Shown here: in pieces, positions 44,447 through 44,500 of the stretch | Numbering within the stretch: the stretch's first letter is position 1 | Layout of the letters: each line of letters opens with the position of its first letter | DNA from: Gammaproteobacteria bacterium | GTDB lineage: Bacteria > Pseudomonadota > Gammaproteobacteria > Steroidobacterales > PWYM01 | DNA: 44,500 bases | NCBI GenBank assembly: GCA_020832005.1 | Contig: JAFIFN010000015.1 | Location: 1 to 44,500 of the forward strand | Direction: 5' to 3' | The notes under the pieces: model-generated | The model's input: the letters and a program-made list of their open reading frames with translations, nothing else | Told to the model about the DNA's origin: nothing | Databases searched by the model: none | Position numbers and translations under genes: made by a program

Positions 44447-44500
44447 GATTTTGCGTGTGTCTGGTTTCACCCTTGCGGCAGGATCCGACACGCCAGAGTA

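Overview
The window is a high-GC, gene-dense stretch of a gammaproteobacterial chromosome. The diagnostic features are the ybgC-tolQRAB-pal-cpoB block followed by queE and queC, yebC-ruvCAB, a monofunctional RelA, a YfaZ-type outer-membrane protein, a nudJ-mnmA pair, and purB next to a RoxA-like oxygenase. The genus cannot be read from the sequence. The Mrp/Mbh-like cation antiporter cluster at the right end would suit a marine or haloalkaliphilic organism, but that is inference.

Layout. 1-1020: small accessory segment with an unrecognised 100-aa protein and a ParD/ParE toxin-antitoxin pair with a palindromic operator. 1109-4280 (minus): glutaminase and RelA, separated by three copies of a 27-bp tandem repeat that includes the relA stop codon. 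4373-7861 (plus): yfaZ, yebC, ruvC, ruvA, ruvB. 7980-14615: Tol-Pal envelope system, then two queuosine/7-deazaguanine genes. 14675-14750: tRNA-Lys(UUU), followed by an unrecognised P-loop protein and a Bcr/CflA-type MFS exporter. 16919-22163: rpe, gph, fused aspartokinase-homoserine dehydrogenase and threonine synthase, with no homoserine kinase between the last two. 22183-25428: a membrane-anchored NERD protein, TatD, a YgjP-like zinc hydrolase and an SGNH hydrolase. 25434-29925 (minus): aconitase A, MnmA, NudJ. 30126-33621 (minus): an overlapping gene set purB, RoxA-like oxygenase, GNAT acetyltransferase and a DUF7931-like protein. 33738-36578 (plus): fumC, CoA-type NUDIX hydrolase, mazG. 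36639-43650 (plus): eight tightly overlapping membrane genes of an Mrp/Mbh-type module. 43735-44361: a glycine-zipper lipoprotein ending in a long hairpin whose loop holds a tandem repeat.

Most of the window is housekeeping. The parts most worth a second look are the Mrp/Mbh-like cluster (E-F-G-A'B-C-D-D-D order, no full-length MrpA, and a third antiporter-like subunit lacking the usual TM5 glutamate), the threonine cluster without thrB, the P-loop protein behind tRNA-Lys, the purB-roxA-GNAT-DUF7931 set, and the two tandem repeats tied to gene ends. I found no convincing wholly new defence or mobile system. No gap without a gene exceeds about 200 bases.
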